Of a stretch of DNA of 64,000 nt, positions 16,433-24,119 are shown in pieces. The notes beneath the pieces were generated by a model. The model was not told the origin of the DNA, searched no databases, and was given only the letters and a program-made list of their open reading frames with translations. The DNA comes from Alphaproteobacteria bacterium (lineage in GTDB: Bacteria; Pseudomonadota; Alphaproteobacteria; Ferrovibrionales; Ferrovibrionaceae). Each line of letters starts with the position of its first letter. Position 1 is the stretch's first letter. The DNA lies in assembly GCA_947473805.1 (NCBI GenBank), contig CANJGB010000007.1, forward strand, positions 59,533 through 123,532. Direction: 5' to 3'. The position numbers were made by a program, and so were the translations under genes.

Positions 16433-17239
16433 ATGGACCGCTACGCCAAGTACACCTATCTGAAGTTCGACCGCCCGGCCGACCGCATCCTGCGCATCAC
16501 GCTCGACACGCCGGGGCGGATGAACTCGCTCGATGCCATTGGCCATGCCGAACTGGCCGAGGTCTGGCGCGACATCGACGCTGATCCGGATGTCGCCGCC
16601 GTCATCCTGCGCGGCGCGGGCGATAACTTTTCCGCTGGCGGCGATTTCAAGCTGGTTGACCAGGCCATAAACAATTTCGAGGACCGCGCGCGCCTGTGGA
16701 AGGAGTCCAAGGACCTCGTCTACAACATCATCAACTGCTCGCGCCCCATCGTATCGGCTATCCAGGGTGCCGCCGTCGGCGCCGGCCTGGTTGCCGCGCT
16801 GCTGTCCGACATTTCCATCGCGGCGCATGATGCCCGCATCATCGACGGCCATACCCGCCTCGGTGTCGCGGCCGGCGACCATTCGGTCATCATCTGGCCG
16901 CTGCTGTGCAGCATGGCCAAGGCCAAGTACCACCTGCTGCTGTGCGAGCCGGTCGATGGCCGCAAGGCATCAGAGCTCGGGCTGGTGTCGATGTCGGTCG
17001 AGAAGGACGTGCTGCAGGACAAGGCGCTGGAGATCGCCGTGAAGCTGTCAAACGGCGCGCCCAGCGCCATCCGCTGGACCAAGTATGCGCTGAACAACTG
17101 GTTCCGCTCGGCGGGTCCGGCGTTCGACGCCTCGCTGGCGCTCGAAATGCTCGGCCTTACCGGCCCCGACGCGCGCGAGGGCCTGACCTCGCACCTGGAA
17201 AAACGCCGCCCGAACTTTGCCCCGGGTACGGCGGTCTAG
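16433..17239 (+). CDS. enoyl-CoA hydratase/isomerase family protein
   Basis: A 268-residue crotonase-fold protein. The oxyanion-hole region GAGDNFSAGGDFKLVDQA (about residues 61-78) and the second glycine-rich segment IQGAAVGAGLVAALLSDISIAA are plain. The C-terminal acyl-CoA helix region ends LEMLGLTGPDAREGL. Where classical hydratases carry a catalytic glutamate before LG, this one reads DGHTRLGVAAGDHS, so the exact reaction (hydratase, isomerase or hydrolase-like) is uncertain. It stands alone after inverted repeat A and converges with the next gene. Confidence 0.92.
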   Translation: MDRYAKYTYLKFDRPADRILRITLDTPGRMNSLDAIGHAELAEVWRDIDADPDVAAVILRGAGDNFSAGGDFKLVDQAINNFEDRARLWKESKDLVYNIINCSRPIVSAIQGAAVGAGLVAALLSDISIAAHDARIIDGHTRLGVAAGDHSVIIWPLLCSMAKAKYHLLLCEPVDGRKASELGLVSMSVEKDVLQDKALEIAVKLSNGAPSAIRWTKYALNNWFRSAGPAFDASLALEMLGLTGPDAREGLTSHLEKRRPNFAPGTAV

Positions 17240-17241
17240 CG

Positions 17242-17535
17242 CTACGTCGCGTTGCTGCTGAACACATTCGAATCCGGATCGGCGCGGCGGTCGCTGGCGG
17301 TATCGTCACGGTCGTTCAGGCCCGCCTCGCCGGCGTGCAGGGCGCAGTGGTTGCAGCAGTACATCTTGCCGCTGGCCTCCAGCCCATGGCCGATGATCGC
17401 GATGCCGCAATGGGTGCAGCGCGGCGCGACGGCGGCAATGGCGCATTCGAAACTGTCGAACACGTGGACCTTGCCGCCGATCTTCACCTCAAAGCTCTTG
17501 TCGTAGGCGTTGCCGCATTTCTCGCATGTCGCCAT
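17242..17535 (-). CDS. small cysteine-rich zinc-binding (metallothionein-like) protein
   Basis: A 97-residue protein with four cysteine pairs: CEKC (4-7), FECAIAAVAPRCTHCG, and MYCCNHCALHAGEAG. The pattern KCGNAYDKSF...HVFDSFECAI...CTHCG...HG.E....CC.HC is that of small alphaproteobacterial proteins often labelled prokaryotic metallothionein or zinc-ribbon. The polar tail after residue 75 is unstructured-looking. ATG at 17535 was chosen over the long upstream frame, which is a shadow of the cytochrome gene. It lies 68 bases after cytochrome b561 on the same strand. Likely roles are metal binding or stress; unproven. Confidence 0.8.
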   Translation of the reverse strand: MATCEKCGNAYDKSFEVKIGGKVHVFDSFECAIAAVAPRCTHCGIAIIGHGLEASGKMYCCNHCALHAGEAGLNDRDDTASDRRADPDSNVFSSNAT

Positions 17536-17603
17536 GGCAGGGTCCTTTTCGCCGGTCGCTCCCGGCGGAACGGCCCTGCGGGCGCCGTGGTTCCCCCGCC
17601 GGT

Positions 17604-18152
17604 CTAGGTGCGGCCGCCCGGCAGCATCCGCCGCAGCACGCTGTCGTGCAGCACGAAGTGGTGCAGCAGGGCCGCAGCCGCGTGGATGCCGGCCAACCAC
17701 AGGATCGCATTGCCCAGCAATTCGTGCGCCTCGATCGAGGTGCCGCCTAGCCCGCGCGAGGGCGCCATGGGTGCCGCGAAATCGAAGCCCAGCGGCGTCA
17801 CCGGATGGCCCTGGAACCAGGTGCCGAATACCGCGCTCAGCGGCACGGCGAACAGCAGCACGTACAGCAGGATGTGAGCCGCCTTCGCCACCCGCTGCAT
17901 CCAGACGGGAGCCTCGGTCGGCGCGGGCGTGCGGTCCGCCAGGCGCCACAGCAGGCGCAGCACCACCACCGCCAGAACGGCAAGGCCGAATGTCTCGTGG
18001 ATGCGCCGCGTGGTGTCGAACGCGGCCGAGTAGATCTTCGCTTCCGATCCGCCCTCGCTGGTGATGTAGGCGCCCAGGACCAGAATGACGGTCAGCCAGT
18101 GGAATCCCTGGGCGATGGCGCCGTAATGCGAGCCGGTGCTGCGTATGGTCAT
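17604..18152 (-). CDS. cytochrome b561 family protein
   Basis: A 182-residue, four-helix membrane cytochrome of the bacterial b561 (CybB) type. Haem-ligand histidines are visible in IAQGFHWLTVILVLG, RRIHETFGLAVLAVV and the last helix LAGIHAAAALLHHFVLHDS. The EAHELLGNAILWL segment is typical. These proteins pass electrons between ubiquinol and periplasmic acceptors. ATG at 18152 (MTIRSTGSHYGAIAQGFHW) matches the family start. It is followed on the same strand by the small cysteine-rich protein. Confidence 0.92.
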   Translation of the reverse strand: MTIRSTGSHYGAIAQGFHWLTVILVLGAYITSEGGSEAKIYSAAFDTTRRIHETFGLAVLAVVVLRLLWRLADRTPAPTEAPVWMQRVAKAAHILLYVLLFAVPLSAVFGTWFQGHPVTPLGFDFAAPMAPSRGLGGTSIEAHELLGNAILWLAGIHAAAALLHHFVLHDSVLRRMLPGGRT

Positions 18153-18200
18153 AATGCGCCTCCTGTATGGGGTATCACAGTACCACACACCTCCCGTGCA

Positions 18201-18234
18201 AAGAAAAACCCCGCCACCTCTCGGTGACGGGGTT
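18201..18234 (-). terminator. Rho-independent terminator for rpsA
   Basis: Read on the minus strand, AACCCCG-TCACC pairs with GGTGG-CGGGGTT (one G-U pair) around GAGA and runs into TTTTTCTTT. It lies 26 bases beyond the rpsA stop. Confidence 0.9.
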
Positions 18235-18260
18235 CCGGGAACGTCCCGATGTCGCGACGA

Positions 18261-19988
18261 CTACTTCTTGTCGTCGTCCTTGGCCGAGGCGCCGGCCTTG
18301 CGCATGGCCGCGCCCAGGATGTCGCCCAGGCTGGCGCCGGAGTCCGACGAGCCGTACTGCTCAACGGCTTCCTTCTCTTCCGCCACTTCGCGCGCCTTGA
18401 TCGACAGGGTCAGCTTGCGGCTCTTCGGGTCGATCGCGGTGATCTTCGCGTCCACCTTGTCGCCAACCGCGAAGCGCTCGCTGCGCTGCTCGGCACGGTC
18501 GCGGCTCAGCTCCGAACGACGGATGTAGCCGGTCAGGCCGTCGTCGCCGACGTTGACGGTGATGCCCTTCGGATCGGTCTCGGCGACGGTGCAGGTCACG
18601 ACCTGGCCCTTGCCGACGTTCGAGGTCTTCACCGGGTCGCCGCCCAGCTGCTTGATGCCCAGGCTGATGCGCTCCTTCGAGACATCGACGTCCAGCACCT
18701 GCGCCTTGACGGTATCGCCCTTGTTGTAGTCGGCGATGGCCAGCTCGCCCGGCTTGTTCCAGTCGATGTCCGACAGGTGCACCATGCCGTCGATGCCGTT
18801 GTCGAGACCGATGAACAGGCCGAACTCGGTGATGTTCTTGATCTCGCCTTCGACCAGCGTGCCGACCGGATACTTCTCGGCGAAGCTGTCCCAAGGATTG
18901 TCCATGCACTGCTTCAGGCCCAGGCTGATGCGGCGCTTGACCGGATCGACCTCGAGCACCATTACCTCAACCTCCTGCGAGGTGGAGACGATCTTGCCCG
19001 GATGGACGTTCTTCTTGGTCCAGCTCATTTCGCTGACATGGACCAGGCCCTCGACGCCCGGCTCCAGCTCGACGAACGCGCCGTAATCGGTGATGTTGGT
19101 CACGCGGCCGCGGTACTTGGCGCCGGCCGGATACTTGGCCTGTGCGCCCTCCCACGGATCGGCCTCGAGCTGCTTCATGCCCAGGCTGATGCGCTGCGTC
19201 TCCGGGTTGACGCGGATGACCTGCACCTTGACCTGCTGGCCAATGTTGAGCAGTTCCGACGGATGGTTGACGCGGCGCCACGCGATGTCGGTGACGTGCA
19301 GCAGGCCATCGACGCCGCCGAGATCGACGAACGCGCCGTAGTCGGTGATGTTCTTGACGACGCCGTCGAGGATCTGGCCTTCCTTGAGGTTGGCGACCAG
19401 TTCCGAACGGGCCTCGGCGCGGCTCTCTTCAAGCACGGCGCGGCGCGACACGACGATGTTGCCGCGGCGGCGGTCCATCTTCAGGACCTGGAACTGCAGC
19501 GGCTGGCCCATCAGCGGGGTGATGTCGCGCACCGGGCGCACATCCACCTGGCTGCCCGGCAGGAACGCAACCGCGCCCGACAGGTCGACCGTGAAGCCAC
19601 CCTTGACCCGGCCGAAGATGATGCCTTCGACGCGCAGGTTGGCGTTGAACGCCTGTTCCAGCTTTTCCCAGCTCTCTTCGCGCTTCGCCTTGTCGCGGCT
19701 CAGCACGGCCTCGCCCATGGCGTTCTCGATGCGCTCGAGGAACACTTCGACGGTGTCGCCGACCTGCAGTTCCGGCGCCTGGCCGTGGGTCGCGAACTCC
19801 TTCAGCGGCACGCGGCCTTCGCACTTCAGGCCGACGTCGATGCTGACGAAATCGTTCTCGATCGAAATGACGATGCCCTTGACGACCGAGCCTTCCAGGC
19901 TGGCGTTCCCGCCCTCCATCTCGGCGAGCAGGGCGGCAAAATCCTCGTTGTGCGACAGCGCGGCGCTGCCAGCGGCGGATGCATTCAT
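18261..19988 (-). CDS. rpsA: 30S ribosomal protein S1
   Basis: A 575-residue protein with six consecutive S1 RNA-binding domains, each recognised by the GxVKNITDYGAFVDLGGVDGLLH-type core: GKVxGGFTVDL in the second, DYGAFVDLGGVDGLLHVTD, DYGAFVELEPGVEGLVHVSE, EFGLFIGLDNGIDGMVHLSD, and shorter forms in the last. It helps mRNA loading on the 30S subunit. ATG at 19988 (MNASAAGSAALSHNEDFAAL) follows AAGGAG at five bases; the longer frame adds an unlikely leader. It lies downstream of cmk on the same strand, as in many proteobacteria, and ends before a clear terminator. Confidence 0.97.
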   Translation of the reverse strand: MNASAAGSAALSHNEDFAALLAEMEGGNASLEGSVVKGIVISIENDFVSIDVGLKCEGRVPLKEFATHGQAPELQVGDTVEVFLERIENAMGEAVLSRDKAKREESWEKLEQAFNANLRVEGIIFGRVKGGFTVDLSGAVAFLPGSQVDVRPVRDITPLMGQPLQFQVLKMDRRRGNIVVSRRAVLEESRAEARSELVANLKEGQILDGVVKNITDYGAFVDLGGVDGLLHVTDIAWRRVNHPSELLNIGQQVKVQVIRVNPETQRISLGMKQLEADPWEGAQAKYPAGAKYRGRVTNITDYGAFVELEPGVEGLVHVSEMSWTKKNVHPGKIVSTSQEVEVMVLEVDPVKRRISLGLKQCMDNPWDSFAEKYPVGTLVEGEIKNITEFGLFIGLDNGIDGMVHLSDIDWNKPGELAIADYNKGDTVKAQVLDVDVSKERISLGIKQLGGDPVKTSNVGKGQVVTCTVAETDPKGITVNVGDDGLTGYIRRSELSRDRAEQRSERFAVGDKVDAKITAIDPKSRKLTLSIKAREVAEEKEAVEQYGSSDSGASLGDILGAAMRKAGASAKDDDKK

Positions 19989-20125
19989 ATTGTCTCCTTG
20001 ACCGACCCGTATCAGGCCTGGGCGGGCCCCCATGGGGAACCGCTGGGTCTCAGGCCACTGTCCGCGCTTCCGGCACGCCCGCGCGGGGATGGTTAATGGG
20101 GGACCTCGGTGTCGACGGGGTCCCG

Positions 20126-20728
20126 TTACAGGCGCTCGGCCACCTTGGCCCGCGCCGCCTCGAAGGCGGCTTCTATAGCCAAATCGGTGGTGTCGAGCAA
20201 GTGGGCGTCCAGCGCGGGTTTCAGGGGGGCCACGTCGCGGGCGCTGTCGCGGGCGTCCCGGGCGATCAGGTCCGCCAGGACATCCGCCTCGCTCACATTG
20301 TCGCCCTTGGCCCGCAGTTCAAGATAGCGCCGGTTGGCGCGCCGCTCGGGCGAGGCGGTGACGAACAGTTTAACCTCCGCCCAGGGGCAGACCACGGTGC
20401 CGATATCGCGCCCATCGAGCACCGCCCCGGGCGGGTTCCGGGCAAAGCTGCGCTGATAGTCCAGCAGCGCCGCGCGCACTGCCGGGATCGCGGCGACTTT
20501 CGAGGCCATCTGCCCCACCGCCTCGGCCCGCAGGTCGGGGGCCGCCAGATCCGCCGCGTCCAGGCTCTGTGCCGCCTGTTCGGGGGCCGCGCCGGTGCGC
20601 AGCACCTTGCTGGCCACCGCCCGGTACAGCGACCCGGTATCCAGGTAGGCCAGGCCGAAATGCTTGGCCAGCAACCGCGCCAGCGTCCCCTTGCCGGCCG
20701 CCACCGGCCCGTCCACGGCGACGATCAT
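20126..20728 (-). CDS. cmk: cytidylate kinase
   Basis: A 200-residue CMP/dCMP kinase. The P-loop GPVAAGKGT is at residues 7-15, followed by [19 protein letters not shown]. Also present are [20 protein letters not shown] (LDGRDIGT motif) and [19 protein letters not shown] with the terminal [12 protein letters not shown]. It supplies CDP for nucleotide synthesis. Its ATG overlaps the aroA stop (ATGA), giving the common aroA-cmk-rpsA gene order. Confidence 0.96.
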   Translation of the reverse strand: MIVAVDGPVAAGKGTLARLLAKHFGLAYLDTGSLYRAVASKVLRTGAAPEQAAQSLDAADLAAPDLRAEAVGQMASKVAAIPAVRAALLDYQRSFARNPPGAVLDGRDIGTVVCPWAEVKLFVTASPERRANRRYLELRAKGDNVSEADVLADLIARDARDSARDVAPLKPALDAHLLDTTDLAIEAAFEAARAKVAERL

Positions 20729-22053
20729 GCCGGGTCGATCCGGGCGCCCAGACTGTTCATCAGGGCGATGAAGCCGGGGAAACTGGTGTCGATCATGGCG
20801 GCGTCGTCGATGCCGACCGGCTCTCGCGTCGCCAGGCCCATGACCAGGAATGACATGGCGATCCGGTGGTCCATCTCGGTCTCGACCCGGGCGCCGCCGG
20901 CCGGCCTCCCGCCCTCGACGATCAATCCGTCGGGCAGTTCCTCGACCTTCACGCCACAGGCCTTCAGGCCCTTGGCCATCATGGCGATGCGGTCGCTCTC
21001 CTTGACCCGCAACTCGCCAAGGCCCCGCATCTCGGTCCGCCCCGATGCAAAGGCTGCCGCCACGGCCAGGACCGGATATTCGTCGATCATCGACGGCGCG
21101 CGCTCCGGCGGCACCACGACGCCGCGCAAGCTGCCATGCTTCACCAGCAGGTCGGCTACCGGCTCGCCGCCGGCCTCGCGCCGGTTTCGGTAGGTAATGT
21201 CGGCGCCCATCTCGCGCAGTGTGTCGAACAGGCCGGTGCGCAGCGGGTTGATGCCCACATTCTCGACCAGCACCTCGGCACCCGGCACCAGCAGGGCGGC
21301 GACCACGGGGAACGCCGCCGACGACGGATCGCCCGGCACGACGACAGTCTGGGGTCGCAGTTCCGGCTGACCGGTCAGGGTTATGGCCCGGCCGCCCCTG
21401 GCCAGGTTCTCGATCTTCACCGTGGCGCCATAGGCGCGCAGGAAGTTTTCCGTGTGGTCGCGGGTCGGCTCCGGCTCGATCACCGTGGTGTCATAGCGCG
21501 CGTTCAGTCCGGCCAGCAGGATGGCCGACTTCACCTGGGCGCTTGCCACCGGCAGGGTGTACTCGATCGCCGTGGCGGTCGTGGCACCGGTCACGGCCAG
21601 CGGCAGGCGGCCGCCCTCCCGCGCGGTGAAACGCGCGCCCATCAGGCTCAACGGGTCGGTCACCCGCGCCATCGGCCGGCGGCGCAAACTGGCGTCGCCC
21701 GTGAAAAAAGTGGTGATCGGGTGGGTCGCGGCCAGGCCCATCAAAAGGCGCACGCCAGTGCCCGTATTGCCCATGTCGATGACGTCCGCCGGCTCGGACA
21801 AGCCACCCACCCCGACGCCATCGATCCGCCATTCCGGGCCGGTGGCCGTTTCGACACGCTCGACATTCGCGCCGTAGGCGCGTAAAGCCCCCGCCGTGCG
21901 CAGGACGTCCTCGCCTTCCAACAGGCCGGTGACGGTCGACCTGCCCACCGCCAGCGCGCCGAACATCAGCGCGCGGTGCGAAATGGACTTGTCGCCGGGG
22001 ACCCGTGCGATACCGTGCAGGGCCGTTACGGGGGCGGATCGGTGCGGCTTCAC
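20725..22053 (-). CDS. aroA: 3-phosphoshikimate 1-carboxyvinyltransferase (EPSP synthase), class II-like
   Basis: A 442-residue shikimate-pathway enzyme joining shikimate-3-phosphate and PEP. Motifs: [18 protein letters not shown] near 19-36, [66 protein letters not shown] and [15 protein letters not shown]. These segments follow the class II (CP4-type) pattern rather than the E. coli one. At the site where the CP4 enzyme has NAATG, this protein has NTGTG, so glycine replaces the tolerance-linked alanine. It is first in the aroA-cmk-rpsA run and divergent from the FYDLN gene. Confidence 0.96.
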   Translation of the reverse strand: MKPHRSAPVTALHGIARVPGDKSISHRALMFGALAVGRSTVTGLLEGEDVLRTAGALRAYGANVERVETATGPEWRIDGVGVGGLSEPADVIDMGNTGTGVRLLMGLAATHPITTFFTGDASLRRRPMARVTDPLSLMGARFTAREGGRLPLAVTGATTATAIEYTLPVASAQVKSAILLAGLNARYDTTVIEPEPTRDHTENFLRAYGATVKIENLARGGRAITLTGQPELRPQTVVVPGDPSSAAFPVVAALLVPGAEVLVENVGINPLRTGLFDTLREMGADITYRNRREAGGEPVADLLVKHGSLRGVVVPPERAPSMIDEYPVLAVAAAFASGRTEMRGLGELRVKESDRIAMMAKGLKACGVKVEELPDGLIVEGGRPAGGARVETEMDHRIAMSFLVMGLATREPVGIDDAAMIDTSFPGFIALMNSLGARIDPA

Positions 22054-22181
22054 GATGTTTCCCGGGCCGGGCGCCGCGGTTCTTTGGGCCGGGCGCTAAA
22101 ATTACGATTGACAGCGGGCGCTTCTCTACCACAATCCCGCCGCCTTATTAACAGCGTTCGCTCACCCTCCAGGAGAAGCGT

Positions 22182-22520
22182 ATGGCAAAGCCCGAGTGGG
22201 GCATGAAACGGCACTGTGCGAGTTGCGGTGCCGCCTTTTACGACCTGAAAAAAGATCCGATCGTGTGTCCCAAGTGCGGAGTCACGTTCCAGCCCGATGC
22301 GGTGTTGAAGCCGCGTCGCCCGAAGGCTGAGGAAAAGCCGGTCGTGCCGAAGAAGGCCGTGGTGAAGAAGGCTGCGGTGGGCGAGGACGCTGACGAAGAG
22401 CTGATCGACGAGGACGTCACCGACGACGAACTGCTCGACGACGCGGCCGATCTTGAGGACGATGATGACGTTGCCGAAGTCATCGATCCGCCCGATGATA
22501 AGGACCCGGGCGAAGCCTGA
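22182..22520 (+). CDS. FYDLN-acid zinc-ribbon protein (TIGR02300 family)
   Basis: A 112-residue protein with an N-terminal zinc ribbon (Cys12, Cys15, Cys29, Cys32) enclosing the FYDLKKDPIVCPKCG motif. A lysine-rich linker follows (PKKAVVKKAAV) and then a very acidic tail made of D, E, L and V repeats. This N-terminal ribbon plus acidic tail is the FYDLN_acid family, nearly confined to Alphaproteobacteria and commonly next to aroA. A GGAGAAG site precedes the ATG. Function unknown; the charged tail suggests contact with nucleic acid-binding machinery, by inference only. Confidence 0.93.
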   Translation: MAKPEWGMKRHCASCGAAFYDLKKDPIVCPKCGVTFQPDAVLKPRRPKAEEKPVVPKKAVVKKAAVGEDADEELIDEDVTDDELLDDAADLEDDDDVAEVIDPPDDKDPGEA

Positions 22521-22553
22521 TCCGTCATCGGTTTTCGGACGACGGTTTCCGCT

Positions 22554-22582
22554 TGAAACGGGCCCTTCCCGGGCCTAGTTTC
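22554..22582 (+). promoter_or_regulatory. possible promoter of tRNA-Ala
   Basis: TTGAAA at 22554-22559, a 17-base spacer and TAGTTT at 22577-22582, about 50 bases before the tRNA. The spacer contains a GGGCCC...GGGCC palindrome. The -10 match is poor, so this is a weak call. Confidence 0.3.
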
Positions 22583-22632
22583 CGCACCCCGACGCCCACC
22601 CGTCCCAGCTACGGGCGTCGAAATGGATTTAC

Positions 22633-22708
<76 letters not shown>

Positions 22709-22714
22709 TCTCTC

Positions 22715-22750
22715 AAGGCCCGGCTCGTGCAGCCGGGCCTTTTGCTTTTT
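22715..22750 (+). terminator. Rho-independent terminator of tRNA-Ala
   Basis: AAGGCCCGGCT pairs perfectly with AGCCGGGCCTT around the loop CGTGC, followed by TTGCTTTTTTT. It starts seven bases after the tRNA CCA. The same bases appear to encode the signal peptide of the next protein. Confidence 0.88.
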
Positions 22751-23320
22751 TTGCTGCTCTGGGCCGGCACCGCCGCCAAAGCCGCGGAGTGGCAGCACGC
22801 CGCGTTCGGCCAGACGCTGAATGAACTGGACGCCGCCTTTTCCGGCCGCCTGACCCGCATCCCCCAGCGCATCTACGGCCCCTTCGTGGCCGAGCGTATG
22901 CTGCCCAAGGTCGTAATTGCGGGCCAGCCGTTCGACGTGCTGTTCCAGGTCGATCCCGCCACCGGCCGCCTGGCGCAGATCCTGGCGCAGTCGCGGCTCC
23001 GCGCGCCGTCCGGGGCCGACTACCGCTCTATCGCCAGTGTCCTGTCCGGCGGCGCCCGCACCGCCAGCTGCGCCCGCCAGACCAAGGCCGGCGCCCCGGC
23101 GCGGTCCGAAACGGTCTGGACCGTGGGCGGCCGCACCACCCGCGTGGCCTGGTTTGACTTTTATTCCGGCGCCATGGCGTTCGAGGATCCGAACACCGAC
23201 GCCGATCCACTGCAGCCCTATGCCGAGCGCCGCCGCAACAATCCGCAGGCCCTGCCAAGGCGTATAGTGGTGCGGATATCGCCCGCCACGCCCGGTGACC
23301 GCCCGGATTGCGGCCCGTGA
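22727..23320 (+). CDS. secreted protein of unknown function
   Basis: The frame encodes an exported protein of about 197 residues. The open frame runs back into tRNA-Ala, so the start must lie after it. GTG at 22727 gives a short signal peptide VQPGLLLFLLLWAGTAAKA-A; TTG at 22742 is an alternative. The mature part reads EWQHAAFGQTLNELDAAFSG, LPKVVIAGQPFDVLFQVDPA, GRLAQILAQSRLR and VAWFDFYSGAMAFEDPNT, with one cysteine in TASCARQ and another near the end. I do not recognise the family. No ribosome site is visible. It ends 16 bases before the next secreted protein gene, so the pair probably forms a transcript that reads through the tRNA terminator. Confidence 0.65.
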   Translation: MQPGLLLFLLLWAGTAAKAAEWQHAAFGQTLNELDAAFSGRLTRIPQRIYGPFVAERMLPKVVIAGQPFDVLFQVDPATGRLAQILAQSRLRAPSGADYRSIASVLSGGARTASCARQTKAGAPARSETVWTVGGRTTRVAWFDFYSGAMAFEDPNTDADPLQPYAERRRNNPQALPRRIVVRISPATPGDRPDCGP

Positions 23321-23336
23321 ACCAGGAGACCGACCC

Positions 23337-24107
23337 ATGCGCCTTGCTGCTGTCCTGACCGTCTCGCTCCTGTCCATCACTCCCGCTTTCGCTGGCGTCG
23401 TCATGACCGTCCAGGAGGAGGGCAAGGCGACCGAGGAAAAGGTCTATCTCGAAGCAGACCGCGCCCGCATGACCTCCGAGGATGGCGTTGCGATTTTCCG
23501 CGCCGACCGCAAGGTCATGTGGATGCTGGACGACAGCGACAAGAGCTATGTCGAGGTGACGCCCGAGACCGCCAAAAAGATGAATGAGGCGCTCGGCGGC
23601 ATGCGCCAGCAAATGGACGAGATGCTGAAGTCGATGCCGCCCGAACAGCGCCGCATGATGGAGCAGCAGATGGGCCAGATGGCCAAGCCCGTCACACCTG
23701 CGGCGGTGAAGTCGGTCTATCGCAAGACGGGGCGCAGCGCGACGGTCGGCAAGTGGCGTTGCGAGGAGGTCGAGCACCTGCTCGACGGCAAGAAGGACGA
23801 GGATATCTGCGCCACCCGCCTCAGCGATCTTGGCCTCGCCCGTGGCGACATCGCGGTGATGTACGAGCTCGAAAAGTTCATGACCAGCATGATCGGCACC
23901 GCCTTCAATACCGGCAAGGGCAATGGCGAGTGGGAGTTCGATGCCGTGGGCAAGGCGCTGGGCTATGACGCCATGCCGGTTCGCTGGCGCGATGCCGGCG
24001 GCAAGACCACGGTGCTGAAGTCGATCGAACGCGGCACCGCGCCGGCCGGCAGTTTCGAGCTGCCGCGCGGCTACAAGAAGCAGGACATGGAGATGCCGAA
24101 GCCCTGA
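23337..24107 (+). CDS. secreted DUF4412-like protein
   Basis: A 256-residue protein with signal peptide MRLAAVLTVSLLSITPAFA-G. The opening VVMTVQEEGKATEEKVYLEADRARM and RKVMWMLDDSDKSYVEVTPE resemble the DUF4412 outer-membrane-lipoprotein-like fold. A methionine- and glutamine-rich helix follows (GGMRQQMDEMLKSMPPEQRR, then MMEQQMGQM), then a cysteine pair (KWRCEEVEHLL, EDICATR). It has a clear AGGAG site. Related proteins are periplasmic and uncharacterised. It probably forms a unit with the secreted protein upstream, and it converges with kup. Confidence 0.8.
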   Translation: MRLAAVLTVSLLSITPAFAGVVMTVQEEGKATEEKVYLEADRARMTSEDGVAIFRADRKVMWMLDDSDKSYVEVTPETAKKMNEALGGMRQQMDEMLKSMPPEQRRMMEQQMGQMAKPVTPAAVKSVYRKTGRSATVGKWRCEEVEHLLDGKKDEDICATRLSDLGLARGDIAVMYELEKFMTSMIGTAFNTGKGNGEWEFDAVGKALGYDAMPVRWRDAGGKTTVLKSIERGTAPAGSFELPRGYKKQDMEMPKP

Positions 24108-24119
24108 TCAGCGGGGCGG

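Noticed and set aside
18249..20096. 615-residue plus-strand frame opposite rpsA
   Set aside because: Shadow of the S1 gene, composition rich in histidine, arginine, aspartate and leucine; the minus strand encodes six S1 domains.
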